A stretch of 64,000 nucleotides of DNA, from assembly GCF_026745355.1 (NCBI RefSeq), contig NC_079205.1, positions 46,121,558 to 46,185,557 of the forward strand, written 5' to 3'. This stretch comes from Beta vulgaris subsp. vulgaris. Taxonomy: Eukaryota > Streptophyta > Magnoliopsida > Caryophyllales > Amaranthaceae. The translations under genes and the position numbers were made by a program. The notes under the pieces were generated by a model. The model was not told the DNA's origin, searched no databases, and saw nothing but the letters and a program-made list of their open reading frames with translations. This document shows, piece after piece, positions 42,565 through 53,640 of this stretch. Position 1 is the first letter of the stretch, and the number at the start of each line of letters is the position of its first letter.

Positions 42565-45500
42565 TGATGCAAGTTCCAGAAATGCTTCAAGGGCAAGAAC
42601 AAACTCAAGTATGGATTAAGTGGAAGTGAAGATGTCAGCTCAAGCTCTGAAGATTATGGTGTTGGTGTGGGTGTGGTGGCTGGCCCTAAACAGCCCCCAA
42701 AGGCAATATGAAAGCAGGAGCCTGGAATTGTCGGGGGCCTAAATCTACTAACTCCCCGACTATTCCTTTCATCAAATGGCTAGTCAGTAGTCAAGCTTTG
42801 AATTTTCTTTTTCTTTCAGAAACTAAGAGTAAGGTTGTTGATCTAGATAGTAAGCTGTGTAAGTTAGGTTTTAAAGGGTGGGTAGGGCAGGACTCAAATG
42901 ACCTCTCGGGGGGTCTAATTTTGTGTTGGGACTGTTCTATTGAAGTGTCAGTGTTGTTTGTATCTGATAACTATGTATGTTGTGAAGTGAAAGATGAATG
43001 TAATGTAGCTTTTTATGTGGTGTGTGTCTATGGGGAGCCTGTTGTTGAGAAAGGGGCTCTGGTGTGGAATACCATTAGAGCCTTCCTTTGGTCCCACCTT
43101 GGGAAACACCTTCTCTTGGGGGATTTTAACCAACTTGAATCCAGTGACCAAAAACTAGGAGGGAACTTGCTCATCAAAGGGGCACAAGCCTTCCTAGATT
43201 GGAAAGAGAATTGTAACTTAGTAAACATTCCATGCCATGGGGTTCAATTCACATGGACCAATAATCGACAGGAAGACAAAGTCATCTTCGAAAGATTGGA
43301 TAGGGCATACTGTAATGACAGTTGGAGGACTGAATTTCTGGATGCATTAACAATAAACTTTCCTATTTTCATTTCGGACCATGGACCAATTATAGTGGAC
43401 TGCCACCCTTCCTTCACAAAGAAGAAAAGAGCTTATAAAATAGAAGCATGGTGCCTTGAGTTTGAGACCATTGATAAGATTGTCAATGTAGCCTGGCAAT
43501 CAAAAGTGCCAGGATCAGGACTTTTTAAAATACAACGAAAACTTCAAAGGATAGCGAAAGAGTGTAGGCACTGGTGTTTGAACTACAAGGATAAATATGG
43601 AATCCAATGGGATAAGATGAATCAGGATCTCTCGATGGATCAGGCTGAGCTTCAGAACCAAAACAATTGCACAAGTGAAAGTAACAAGAGTAAAAAGATT
43701 AGAATATCGACGGATATAAAGCTGGAGTATTGGAAGCAAAGGGCACGTACTAAGTGGGATCACCTTGGTGATCAACCATCTAGCTTCTTCTTTAAAAGCA
43801 TGAAAACGAGAAAGGGCGGAAATGATATAAGAGCTTTCAAAGATTCAATGGGCGTTTGGACTGCGGATGAAATTAAGATAAAGGAAGAATTTGCTTCGTT
43901 CTTTGAACATCTTTTCAACCCGGAACCCCATTTGGAGGATATGGCAACTAGTAGGGATTGGCTAGAAGGAATGCCTCGACTATCTAGTGATCAGGTAGCA
44001 CATCTTGAAGAGCCATTTACCTCAGAAGAAATTAAACTCGCGCTGTTTAGTATGAAGCCGCTGAAGTCCCCTGGGCCGGATGGTTTTCCGCCTATTTTCT
44101 ATCAAAAAAAGTGGGAAATAATTGGAGAGGATGTGTGTCAAGCCACCAAGAACTTTCTAGATGGTGGGCATATGCTTCGAGAGACAAATAAGACATTCAT
44201 TGCCTTAATTCCGAAAGTGAGTCGACCAGAAAATGTTGGCCAATTCAGGCCTATTAGTCTGTGCAATACATCATACAAGATTATATCTAAATGCCTTGTC
44301 AGAAGAATTCAACCTCTCATGAACTCTCTCATAGGTCAATTCCAAAATGCTTTTGTTCCGGGAAGATCGATAAATGACAATTGTATCATAGCCCACGAAA
44401 TGCTCTTTAAGGTGAAGAAGGCAAAGAAGGATGCAAAATACAGCATGATCCTATATCTTGATCTAAACAAGGCATATGATAGAGTAAGGTGGGATTTCAT
44501 TAGAGAAGTCCTCAATGCAATAGGGTTCCCCTCAAAATGGACTCACATCATTATGGAATGCATTTCTTCGGTGTCTTACTCAGTACTGGTGAATGGAGAG
44601 GCAACAAGGTCCTTCTCACCAAAGGCGGGTTTAAGACAAGGTGATCCTCTGTCACCCTATCTTTTCATTCTGTGTATGGAGGTATTGTCCAGGAAAATTA
44701 CACAACAACAGAATCAGGGTTTGATTAAGGGGCTTAAAGTGCATAGAAGAGCTCCGGAGATCTCTTACCTTCTCTTCGCAGATGATGCCCTTTTCTTCTT
44801 AAAGGGAACGCTTGAGAATGCTTGGAATGTGCAAAAAATTCTGAGCTCCTTTTGCACTATGTCAGGGGAAATGATTAACAATCAGAAGTCTTATACTGTG
44901 TTTAGTAGGAATACCCCAAAGAAATTTATAAGACTACTTAATAAGGGGTTGAAAGTGGAGAGTAAAGACAAACTGGGGAAATATCTTGGATGTCCAATGG
45001 ACGTGACGGGGCATTCCCTCCAGACATTCCAAGATCTCCCACAAAAAATTTCAAACACCATCACGGCATGGAGCTTCTCTTCCTTGAATCAAGCAGGTAA
45101 GCTTATTCTCATTAATAGTATCCTTATGGCGTTTGCTTCTCACATAATCTCTGTTTACTTATTTCCTAAGAAAACTCTAGTGAGTGCCACCTCAATACTT
45201 CTAAAATACTGGTGGAAGACTAGTAAGGACAAAAAGCCAATATACTGGAAAAAGCGTAGCCTCCTCGAAAAGCACAAACTTGCGGGAGGGCTAGGTATGC
45301 GAAATCTTCTTGCAATAAACAAAGCCACTCTTTTTAGACAAGCATGGCGATTACACCATAGCCCTCATCTACTGGCAAGTCAAATTTTTCGAGCAAAATA
45401 CTCGGAGAATTGGTTCTCGAAGAGCTTGGCAGGTAAAATTCCGGGTTCGTGTTCTTGGGGAGGAAGAAGCATAATGAAAAGTGTTCAGTATTTGGTTGAG

Positions 45501-46841
45501 GGAGTGGGAACTCTAGTTGGGAATGGTAGGAACACGAAGATAATTGGGCCTAAATGGGTAGATGGTGGTGAAATTTCTTTTGAGGATCAAGCAATCCCGT
45601 CTCAGTCCCCCAAGCTAGAATGGATAAGCGACTTAAATTATAATAATACAACTTGGAATGAAGAAGTGCTTATCCGATGGTTCGGACAACAAAAGGCTAA
45701 GTGTATTCAAGCAATTCATATCCCGTCTTTTGACTGTGATGATGAATACATCTGGCTTCACTCCAAATATGGGATTTATACTCAAAAATCAGGTTACTGG
45801 GAGATAATGAGTAGAAATGGGAATAATTATGTCCCCACATTATTCTGGAAGCAAAATCTCTGGCCGAAATGGAAAATCTTCTATTGGAAGCTAGCTAATG
45901 GTGCATTAGCCACCAGAGTAAACCTTAGGAAAAAGAAAATCCTAAGTGAGGCTCCCTGTGCGTTCTGCGGGCAGGAGGAAGAGTCGGATACTCACCTATT
46001 TAAAGATTGCGAGATATCAAGAAGAATTTGGGCATCGTCAGAGCTAGGTCTCATAAACTTAGATAAATGTAAGGATTCGATTGCTATTTGGACTAGAAAT
46101 TGGATTTGGTACTTCATGCAGAATGACACGCCAGAAAAGGACCATGTGCAGGAGTTTGTGGGAATTCTGTGGAGTATATGGATTAGCAGGAATAATGCCA
46201 TCTTTAGGTCAAAAAACAATTTGGATCCAAAGGTAGTGTTTACCATCCTTAATGAATGGAAGAAAAGGAATAAGGATACGCAAGAAATGAGTATTAAGGA
46301 AGCAGGGCAGAAAATAAGCTTGTGTATACAAAGAAAACAAGACACTCTAATATGGAGCTACAACTGGACGGTGCAGGTAACATGGTACACACTACTAATA
46401 GATGGAGCTTGGAAGGGCATAAGCACAAGGAATAGGCACCCAGGGATAGCAGCATATGGTTGGGTTCTGAAGAAGGGAAGGGAGGAAGTGGCTAAAGGTG
46501 GGCACATTATAAATGCCAGTTCAGCAGATCAAGCAGAGGCTTTAGCACTATTGAATAGCCTGAAAGAGATGCTTACAAGAAATATCTTAGGATTAGAAGT
46601 CTGGACGGATTCCAAAGTACTAGTAGAAGGTCTCAGAGAGGAAAATAAAATGTTACCCTCTACAAAAAATATTTCACTAGACATCAAAAGTCTAGGTAAA
46701 AGCTTCAATTTCATTAAGGTTTGTAAGGTTGACAGAAACAAAATAGCTCAAGCCCACTCTATTGCTACTACAGCAAGAAAAGTAGGCACTAGGTTGTAAT
46801 TTGTTGTTTTATTTATATTGCTGCCAAAAAAAAAAAAAAAA
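42565..46841 (+). mobile_element. LINE (L1-type) with intact ORF2
   Basis: The body begins within ORF1: CKFQKCFKGKNK at about 42571, with the ORF1 end SSSSEDYGVGVGVV..., stopping TGA at 42709-42711. ORF2 follows (42708-46799), then a short 3' UTR and a 16-A tail (46826-46841). Most of ORF1 is missing, so it is 5'-truncated and cannot be fully autonomous. I found no target duplication at the edges I can define. This is the best-preserved mobile element in the window. Confidence 0.9.
42708..46799 (+). CDS. LINE ORF2 polyprotein: endonuclease, reverse transcriptase, zf-RVT, RNase H
   Basis: 1363 residues without a break. The N-terminal APE-type endonuclease shows WNCRG (Asn7), LSETK (Glu38), LLLGDFN (Asp139, Asn141) and SDHGP (Asp223, His224). 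Reverse transcriptase spans about residues 440-760: KSPGPDGFPP, FRPISLCN, LDLNKAYDRV (Asp584), GLRQGDPLSP and the catalytic FADD (689-692). The zf-RVT finger CAFCGQEEESDTHLFKDC lies in the region around 45957-46010, and a C-terminal RNase H has LLIDGAW, QAEALAL and TDSKVLV plus a late AHSIA. All key catalytic residues I can check are present. The ATG overlaps the ORF1 stop as ATGA, suggesting stop-restart translation. In the cell it would nick DNA and prime reverse transcription at the target (family knowledge). RNase H relates it to the fragment at 4226, not to the LINEs at 1 and 17.5 kb. Confidence 0.95.
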   Translation: MKAGAWNCRGPKSTNSPTIPFIKWLVSSQALNFLFLSETKSKVVDLDSKLCKLGFKGWVGQDSNDLSGGLILCWDCSIEVSVLFVSDNYVCCEVKDECNVAFYVVCVYGEPVVEKGALVWNTIRAFLWSHLGKHLLLGDFNQLESSDQKLGGNLLIKGAQAFLDWKENCNLVNIPCHGVQFTWTNNRQEDKVIFERLDRAYCNDSWRTEFLDALTINFPIFISDHGPIIVDCHPSFTKKKRAYKIEAWCLEFETIDKIVNVAWQSKVPGSGLFKIQRKLQRIAKECRHWCLNYKDKYGIQWDKMNQDLSMDQAELQNQNNCTSESNKSKKIRISTDIKLEYWKQRARTKWDHLGDQPSSFFFKSMKTRKGGNDIRAFKDSMGVWTADEIKIKEEFASFFEHLFNPEPHLEDMATSRDWLEGMPRLSSDQVAHLEEPFTSEEIKLALFSMKPLKSPGPDGFPPIFYQKKWEIIGEDVCQATKNFLDGGHMLRETNKTFIALIPKVSRPENVGQFRPISLCNTSYKIISKCLVRRIQPLMNSLIGQFQNAFVPGRSINDNCIIAHEMLFKVKKAKKDAKYSMILYLDLNKAYDRVRWDFIREVLNAIGFPSKWTHIIMECISSVSYSVLVNGEATRSFSPKAGLRQGDPLSPYLFILCMEVLSRKITQQQNQGLIKGLKVHRRAPEISYLLFADDALFFLKGTLENAWNVQKILSSFCTMSGEMINNQKSYTVFSRNTPKKFIRLLNKGLKVESKDKLGKYLGCPMDVTGHSLQTFQDLPQKISNTITAWSFSSLNQAGKLILINSILMAFASHIISVYLFPKKTLVSATSILLKYWWKTSKDKKPIYWKKRSLLEKHKLAGGLGMRNLLAINKATLFRQAWRLHHSPHLLASQIFRAKYSENWFSKSLAGKIPGSCSWGGRSIMKSVQYLVEGVGTLVGNGRNTKIIGPKWVDGGEISFEDQAIPSQSPKLEWISDLNYNNTTWNEEVLIRWFGQQKAKCIQAIHIPSFDCDDEYIWLHSKYGIYTQKSGYWEIMSRNGNNYVPTLFWKQNLWPKWKIFYWKLANGALATRVNLRKKKILSEAPCAFCGQEEESDTHLFKDCEISRRIWASSELGLINLDKCKDSIAIWTRNWIWYFMQNDTPEKDHVQEFVGILWSIWISRNNAIFRSKNNLDPKVVFTILNEWKKRNKDTQEMSIKEAGQKISLCIQRKQDTLIWSYNWTVQVTWYTLLIDGAWKGISTRNRHPGIAAYGWVLKKGREEVAKGGHIINASSADQAEALALLNSLKEMLTRNILGLEVWTDSKVLVEGLREENKMLPSTKNISLDIKSLGKSFNFIKVCKVDRNKIAQAHSIATTARKVGTRL

Positions 46842-48114
46842 CATTGGTCCTACCCTTGCTAAAGTCTTGAATACTTTCAGTCAGAGCAATATTATTTAAA
46901 ACAAGGCGAGATGATGTTAACAACTCTAAGGGAATCATAATTCACAGACGATTAATAAGCTTCATTGATTCTAATACTACCTGACCAAAGTGAAGCAAGT
47001 TGTTGACTTGTTGTACAGATGGTATGTCACACTCCCATATGGCATCACACAATGACCTGCATTAAGAGCTTGTACTAGGAGGTTCTTAGCCCCAGCCATA
47101 GAACTGCACTGCAATATTTTTCTAATCCCAAGCCAGAGAAACCATGCCCATTTATCAAACCCTGTTGAACCACAATCAGAAATTCAGACTGCTCCCATAG
47201 CCAGAGTCCACTAGCATCATAAAAGGAGATATGGAGGCTTCCTTCACATTCCCATAATCTTGTGCATCTAAGTTTCCGATGTACGCCTGTACTGAACTGG
47301 ATATTTGGGACAGTAAAATCAAAGAAGATGAAGATGATTTGATTGATAAAAATGGAAATAACAGAAAATAAAGATAGATTATCAAGTTTTCGAGTGACTT
47401 GACACACTCCCAAAGCTAACCACTAAAATAAACTCTCCGATATTTTCTTGATATCCTTTCCTATCACTAATCCTTCTATATTTATAGAGCTAACTTACTT
47501 ACTTACTCCCCAAGCCAACCTAATTATATTGTACTACCTATATTACCCCTCCCCTTAAACCAATCTATTACAACGCCTTTTGGCAAGGGAAATTTATAAC
47601 TACACAGCTTTACATTAGAATCTATTAGCTTGTTGCCATACCATGGCCCTTGTCTGTCAAAAAAAAACATAGAAATAATCTCTGGCCTTTATAGAGGGCA
47701 ACACAGTTTTGAACATACCAGCTTCTGAGTAGAGTGCGTTGACGAAGGTTTGGGCTTAGGGTAATCACTAATCAGTAGAAGATCGCCTACCACTTTCTGA
47801 ACTAAAACCCTGAACCTAGAGGAGAATCGCACAACTGTAAAGCCACAAGCAGTTCCTGGCACGGAATGAAGTTGGATGATGACACCCTTTGTGTCGAAAT
47901 GGTTTCTTGTGCTTATACCCCATTACATCACAATCGGTGACTTGGGCACAATGAAGACTTCCTTATGTGCCCGATTATGTGCCTCAAAAGTACCATGGCC
48001 AAACAAAGTGAGGCCCCATGGAAGTAAGAGAAATGCCCTCGACCAGTTAAACCTCAGGGGCAGATTGGGTGTAAGGCTCCCACGTCGAATGATAATTTAC
48101 TTGATACTCCCCTA
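46842..48114. other. Spacer with possible LTR-like promoter remnant (minus), no clear gene
   Basis: On the minus strand near 47475-47490 a CTATAAATATAG box is followed by a transcript-like segment towards 47050 with open frames (47075-47413, 47176-47385) that I do not recognise. The arrangement resembles a copia LTR or TRIM leader. From 47700 to 48110 the minus strand has one mostly open stretch (for example LLLPWGLTLFGHGTFEAH) that may belong to the adjoining F-box-like debris. Nothing is firm here. Confidence 0.3.
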
Positions 48115-48465
48115 TCATAATTCATAACCACTACTAATAATATCTTGGCTGTTGTTCCCAGATAGTACGTAAATGGCATGCTTAGTTCTTAAGCAAATAT
48201 ATGTCAAATAACTCTTTCCTTCCCCCACTTCTATAACATGTCGAGTGATGACAATCAAACCACGTAGAGGAAACAATACACTTTTCTTCATCAAAAAGGC
48301 TGCAATTGACTTCCATTCCTTGCACACGGCTTGACAAATGACAAGAGACTTGATAGGCAATCTTCATAGAATCTCATGCCAAATATTTTCTGATACACTA
48401 CTTCTTATACACGCTCTTACGCATTCGTTTTTCCAGTATTGCTTACCACAATCATCCTTGAATCG
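48115..48465 (-). pseudogene. F-box protein fragment with in-frame stop
   Basis: The minus-strand frame reads YWKNECVRACIRSSVSENIW, then HEIL, a TGA (48364-48366), then RLPIKSLVICQAVCKEWKSI. The pattern I-W-x-E-I-L-x-R-L-P-I-K-S-L-x-x-C-x-x-V-C-K-x-W matches an F-box, with the stop replacing the variable residue before RLP. The frame then continues (FPLRGLIVITRHVIEVGEGK) to a stop at 48115. F-box proteins select targets for SCF ubiquitin ligases; this copy looks dead unless the stop is read through or is an assembly error. The rest of the usual F-box-associated domain is not contiguous. Confidence 0.55.
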
Positions 48466-48710
48466 TCCACAAAGGTATCTCCATGCTTGTCAATATTTAC
48501 AAACAAATTAAATTGAGGAACTATTGTAATGCATAGCTAACAAAAAAAAAATCAGACTTTGGCAACAGAATCTACATCTATATCTATCTGTAAAACAAAT
48601 TGGGAAAAAAAAATCGAAAAGGGAATGAGTTATAGCCACCCCTTACTAAAAGCACTCAATAAATCATGCAAATAAGCTCCTAAGATTTTAGTGATGACAA
48701 AGAGAGTTAA

Positions 48711-49064
48711 TTACCTCTTACATGAATGAGCAGATAAGATTGGGAATGAAGAGCACTGCAAAGCCCAAAGATTGACCACGGCGAACGAGCCATCTAGCAT
48801 GATGTCGTGACTGGGTAGACGGAAACTGTCAGAACCGGGGAGAGGATAGAGAAGCAATATCATCCCCAGGGCTAAGGAAAAAATATCAAAGGAGAGTAAT
48901 TCTATTGGATGGTGTTCAGACGGCATTAGTTTAGGAACTGGGTGAGTGCACATTGGGAACTGCTGCTTAGTGCTCCCATTTAAGCCACATAAAAACGGGC
49001 AAACGGCCCAGATAGCAACTGCATTTCCCCATGTACTGGTATTTGGCAAAGTTCTGAGTATCAC
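48711..49064 (-). pseudogene. Possible F-box-associated domain fragment
   Basis: A minus-strand frame contains HPIELLSFDIFSLALGMILL and, later, LPSHDIMLDGSFAVVNLWAL. The order (F-box-associated LSFD..., then a short leucine-rich stretch, then GSFAVVN) recalls F-box-associated domains, where LSFD and L-A-V-V/L-x are common. It lies upstream, on the same strand, of the F-box fragment at 48115-48465, so the two are probably from different copies. The reading is weak; the frame has no obvious start and could be chance. Confidence 0.3.
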
Positions 49065-49496
49065 ACGCTGTGTAATGACTTTTTTGGAGTATCTTAAAGA
49101 ATTTGCTCAGATCGTCAGCTATGTCAGTAGAGAAACAATTGACATTAAAGTAACACAAACTAGATAAACTTTAAAATGACAATAGACCTAAGACATGACA
49201 GTGAGTTTTATACATTGAATTCAGGAAATGGAGAATAGGGATCAATTCTAACTTGTAATGCTGTAAAAGGTATTCAATGTATTCTTATTGATAGATTCCC
49301 ATGTTGAATCAAAAAAAATGTCAAGGCATCACCTCAATCATCAAGTAACATTTTATGAACCAAAGTGGAAGAGACTTAAGTATGATAAGATCTTTCAATA
49401 CAAAAATGTCTCGCTCTTTTTCAGAAGAGCAAAGGCATATAATTATACATAAGGACAGGATGTACATTCATACTGTAAGAAAGCATCAAGACACAA

Positions 49497-50759
49497 CTAG
49501 AATATCGTCTGCTCGCCCAATTCTTGACCGACCATACCTTCTGTAAGCACTCGCTGAAAGAACTCATCCAGAGTATCTCTTCCATAGCTTGGAGTTTGCT
49601 CAGCACTGTAATCTCCAGTTTCAGGATCCAAAACCAGCATACTCTCGGCAGCATAATATCGCCCAATTTTCCCAAACTCCGCAGCATCCTCCAAAGAAGG
49701 GAATATCTTAGCTAAGAAATCAAGAACACCAATAGCAAAATCCATGATTTCAATGGGAACTTTGATAAACTTTGGCTCCTTCCCCACAAGTTTAAACAAC
49801 ATTTCCCCCTGCTCCAGCGGCGTTAGTGCTTTCCCTGGCCCTCCAATTGGCAAAATCTGATTAATCTTATCCTCATCTAAGACAGAATCCACAATAAACC
49901 TAGCTAAATCAGGCTCACTAATTGGTTTACAAGCACACAATTTTCCATCCCCAAACATCACATAGGGCTTCCCATCTTTCACAAGCTCAACTTGTCCTCC
50001 CAAACTCTTGAAAAACGCCGTAGGCCTCACAATACTGTAGGTAAACCCCTCATCTTTCTCAGCTTCCTGGATCAACTCGGCCTCGAATTTCAATTTGGCA
50101 CGCTGAAATTCCAAAAGAGGCTTTTGCACACATATTGCAGAAAGCAACACAAAGTGTACAGCTCCAAATTTCCTTCCAGCAAGAAGACTATTCTTAGTTG
50201 CCTCATAATCAATCAACCAAGAATCTTTGACACCCCCACTTCGACTTGCAAGACATGAAACCACAACATCAATGGAATCAACCCCGAAATTCTCCAAATT
50301 TCTTGCTAAATCATCAAAATTAGTAACATCAGAAAAGCAAACATTAGCTCCATTTAACTGAGTAAGAGTCTCATCTTTCCCAAACTTACCCTTAATCCCA
50401 CTTTTCTCTCTTGCAACAGCTATCACATTGAAACCCCTTTTTACCAACTCATTAACAACAAATTTTCCAATGTACCCAGTTGAACCAGTAATCAATACAT
50501 TAATATCCTTTGGATTTTTACTTCTAAAAGATTGTTCTTTGGGATTTTCAGTAGTTGTAGTGCTATTAATTGCAGCAGTAATTGGATACAACAGATTATT
50601 CTTGCTATATTTCTGGGATTTTGACAATTGAAAGTGAAATGGAAGAGCATAAGGAAATGGGTTCACCTGAAATTGGGTGAAATTTTCTGGCTTTCCTCTG
50701 AAATTTCGCGATTTTGGTAGGATGAAAGTGTAACGACCTGAAGTTATGGAAATTGACAT
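49497..50759 (-). CDS. DVR: Divinyl chlorophyllide a 8-vinyl-reductase, chloroplast
   Basis: 420 residues, single exon, as known for this gene in Arabidopsis (about 417 aa). The enzyme uses NADPH to reduce the 8-vinyl group of divinyl chlorophyllide to ethyl, giving monovinyl chlorophyllide, a late step of chlorophyll synthesis in plastids. Residues 1 to about 65 are Ser/Asn/basic-rich with few acids, fitting a transit peptide (STTTT, residues 66-70, near its end). A Rossmann NADPH-binding fold starts at [15 protein letters not shown] (glycine motif 92-98). It continues with [64 protein letters not shown] and a C-terminal [20 protein letters not shown] block characteristic of the family. The start is the first ATG of the frame and gives a normal length. 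No frameshift or missing block seen; it is the only recognisable housekeeping gene here. Confidence 0.96.
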   Translation of the reverse strand: MSISITSGRYTFILPKSRNFRGKPENFTQFQVNPFPYALPFHFQLSKSQKYSKNNLLYPITAAINSTTTTENPKEQSFRSKNPKDINVLITGSTGYIGKFVVNELVKRGFNVIAVAREKSGIKGKFGKDETLTQLNGANVCFSDVTNFDDLARNLENFGVDSIDVVVSCLASRSGGVKDSWLIDYEATKNSLLAGRKFGAVHFVLLSAICVQKPLLEFQRAKLKFEAELIQEAEKDEGFTYSIVRPTAFFKSLGGQVELVKDGKPYVMFGDGKLCACKPISEPDLARFIVDSVLDEDKINQILPIGGPGKALTPLEQGEMLFKLVGKEPKFIKVPIEIMDFAIGVLDFLAKIFPSLEDAAEFGKIGRYYAAESMLVLDPETGDYSAEQTPSYGRDTLDEFFQRVLTEGMVGQELGEQTIF

Positions 50760-51115
50760 CCTCTACTAGAATGCTGTGTTGTGGTGCTGTCAATGGTGAG
50801 AAAGTGTGGGTGTAGAGGAGAGAGAAAATTCCGAGAATGATGGGGATTGGGTGAGAGAGAGTGACAGAATGAGTCTGGAAATTGGAGAGACGTCAGGATT
50901 TTTGGTGCCAAGAGTTCAGATGGCCAGAAAGAAATGCTGCATTCCCAGCCATAGAAATGGAATGCTTCAGTTCGTATTCGTAGATTATGAGTGGGATATC
51001 AGAGTGACGTTTTATTGATTTTAGAAGAAACTTAGCGTGACGAGGCCAGACGATTTGCGAGCTATTCGTCTTTTTTTAATTGTTTTTTTTTTGAGGGGAT
51101 TTTTTTAATTGTTAA
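50760..51115 (-). promoter_or_regulatory. 5' UTR/promoter region of DVR
   Basis: Reading upstream of the ATG on the minus strand there is a CT-rich leader (CTCTCTCTCACCC and similar, about 50810-50870), usual for plant genes. No clear TATA box is visible within 350 bp, as is common for photosynthesis-related and housekeeping genes in plants. The limits are a guess. Confidence 0.35.
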
Positions 51116-51430
51116 CATAGACTATCAACGTATCTAGTAATGGTAGCTAGCTTTTAAGTTTTAGTTGTGAGAATAGTGGTTAGTTGTGGTGGTAGCTATT
51201 AGTGGTTGGTGTATATTTGTTAGTTATTATCGGTTCAGGTAACATATTGATGTTTGGTAAAAGAAGCGGTTAAAGTAACTGTTTACAAATAACTCGTTAT
51301 ACACTCAAATAAAACTTTAATATATAATTTATACACCACTAAATGCTATCCCAAAAACTACAAATTGTAGTTTTTGACAAACACTAATAAAACACTACTT
51401 ACACAACTAAAAGCTACTTGTACCATTACC
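51116..51430. other. Probable small MITE-like repeat, class unclear
   Basis: GGTAGCTAGCTTTTAAGTTTTAGT at the left (about 51140) and ACTAAAAGCTACTTGTACCATTAC at the right (about 51398) are partly complementary (ACTAAAAGCTA/TAGCTTTTAAGT), enclosing AT-rich DNA. No genes. Confidence 0.4.
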
Positions 51431-51560
51431 TAACAAACACGAAAAATGATAACCGCTATTGGATATATATTTACAAAACATATATCCAGGGCAATTAGGC
51501 AAATAAAGGAAAGATTAAAGTACAAAAGTACAAAAAATAAGGCTTGTTGAAAGAAGGGGA
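51431..51560. repeat. Inverted repeat partner of 55395-55515
   Basis: This 130-bp stretch (TGATAACCGCTATTGGATAT, AGGGCAATTAGG, AAAGTACAAAAGTACAAAAA, AAGGCTTGTTG) recurs in reverse complement at about 55395-55515 (CAACAAGCCTTATTTTTTGT, CCTAATTGCCCTGGGTATAT, ATATCCAATAGTGG). Similar frames (QQALFFVLLYF) appear on opposite strands at each site. The two could be ends of a ~4.1-kb element or two separate dispersed repeats. Confidence 0.7.
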
Positions 51561-51825
51561 GGGGAGCAAAAAGCTGAACAACTACTCTTCTCCTTGGGAG
51601 TTGGGTTTTTGGGACATGTAATTGTACTTGAGTATTAAAAAAATTAAACAAAAATTTGTAAGTTTGGAGTAGAAAATTTATCCTCTGTTCAAAGAAGGAA
51701 GAAAACAAAAAGATAAATGTCTGAATGTGAAAACCGAATTGGAGGGAAAGTGTAAAATATTGGCGAGAAGGTGGTGACTTGGTTGCTAATTTGGTATTAT
51801 CATAGTAAAACCTACTATTATCTAG

Positions 51826-52400
51826 GGTTGTTCACAAAAAAAATCGAAACAGAAAAATCGTATCGAAAAGCAGTTTGAATGGGTGGTTACCGTAACGATA
51901 AAAAAGGTTTCAATGGTACGGTTACCGAAATGATAAAATTTCTGTAAAACAGTACGGTTATGGTTATGATTTTTGAGTGAGCAGTTAACCGAAATATTAT
52001 TTTCAAACAATTACATTAATTCTAATATTTGTTCCTTAGTTATAACAATTAGGGAAAGTACGTAATTACTTGGAAACTCTAGTACTAATATAAACACTAT
52101 AATTAGGAAATGAAGTGAATTATTAGTGTAAGTTATATTTCTCAATGGATATATTATCCACTTTATAATACATTTTATATTGAGTATATAGATAATATTA
52201 AAAGATATGCACAAAAAAATTGAAAATATATAGTACATTAAATAAAGAATAATTGTATGAATTAAGTAATGGTTAACCGAAAAACCGTACCGAAAAAACG
52301 GTTAATCGTTTAAGCGGTAACCGGTCTAAACGGTTACAGTTGCGGTTCGCAAAAAAAGAATGATCCGAAACTTAAGGTTACCGAACCAAAACTTCTCATT
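51826..52400. repeat. Dispersed repeat rich in GGTTACCG / CGGTTAACC words
   Basis: Degenerate words GGTTACCG, GGTTAACCGAAA and ACCGTACCG recur at both ends (51880-51990 and 52270-52390) with AT-rich DNA between. It may be a non-autonomous element of unknown class. No genes. Confidence 0.45.
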
Positions 52401-53000
52401 TGAAATCTCCACTTATGTTGCTTTATTTTTTGTTCTTTTGACAATTAATAAAAATAAAAATGCATTTTTCACAAAATAATTATAACAGTACCATCTTTAT
52501 TTTAGATGGATTAGGATTTGTAAAAAACTTGTATGGTGGTCCATACTAAATTAGTGCGGACTCAATATTTGTACATGTTATTTATTGAAAAAAATGATTA
52601 CTTTGTTAAAAATAAAATTATAAAAAGGAGTAGGTATAAATTGTAGATGGTGATCGTGTTAGAAAAAAGGTTATAAAGTGAAATTTTCATCATAACAAAC
52701 TAATCTAAGAAATAACAAATTATCACTATGTTAGATAATAATAAATTAATGTACCTTAAGATTTTAAAATGTTACTATATGGAAAAAAAATCATTATATC
52801 ATAAAAATAATTTTGGTCCACATCAATATTAACGTGGACCAGGTCCACGCATGCAAGACTAACTCTTAGGATTTTTCCTTCAGATAATAGTCTCATAATC
52901 TTTCCTTGTACTTTAAAAAGAACTACAATCTTTTACTTTATGTTTAACTTAATTCTACTCCTAGTCTTCGAAAATTTTAAAGGGAAAGTTAGTTTGGTGG
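52401..53000. other. AT-rich spacer, no gene seen
   Basis: No credible frame. GTGGTCCATACTAAATTAGTGC (about 52535) and GTGGACCAGGTCCACGCATGC (about 52830) are local short inverted words. Confidence 0.5.
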
Positions 53001-53573
53001 CATATAATAAACTTTGTAGCTACACATTACTGTTGTCAATGACACTTGTCGTTTGGTGGCATATATATATTTTACCATCAAATTTGCAGCTACAAAACCA
53101 CTATTTATGTATGCAAAAGGGCTATCTCTGTAAACAAAAAGTTTATATAGTCAATTATTCACCGTGTTTCAGTTGTACATACCACTGTTGGCACTTCACT
53201 AGTAGGGTGTACAATTGGAATCTTGTTAAGAAATTACTATACAGACATATTGTCTTCCTGTATATAAATTTTGCTAACATGGATAGTGGTTTTGTAGCTG
53301 CTAACATGCAACTGAAAAATATATAATTAATATAGAAAGCCACGTGTGATGGCATATATATTATGTACTTGCAATTTCATAGCTACAAAATCACTATCCA
53401 CATATGTAAGTATTCTGTATCGTATTATGTTTATCGTATTATAAAGGTGAGTAACAACTATTTGAGTGGTAACAATATACATCGTCAATGATGACTTATC
53501 CGTACAAGGTTAGCATCGACTAATCATCAACTTATTTGATGAGGTTGACATCGACTTATCCGTATAAGGTTAT

Positions 53574-53575
<2 letters not shown>

Positions 53576-53640
<65 letters not shown>
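53576..53640. repeat. (TA)n microsatellite followed by (CA)n
   Basis: An uninterrupted ATAT tract from 53576 to 53628, then CACACACACACA to 53640. Confidence 0.98.
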
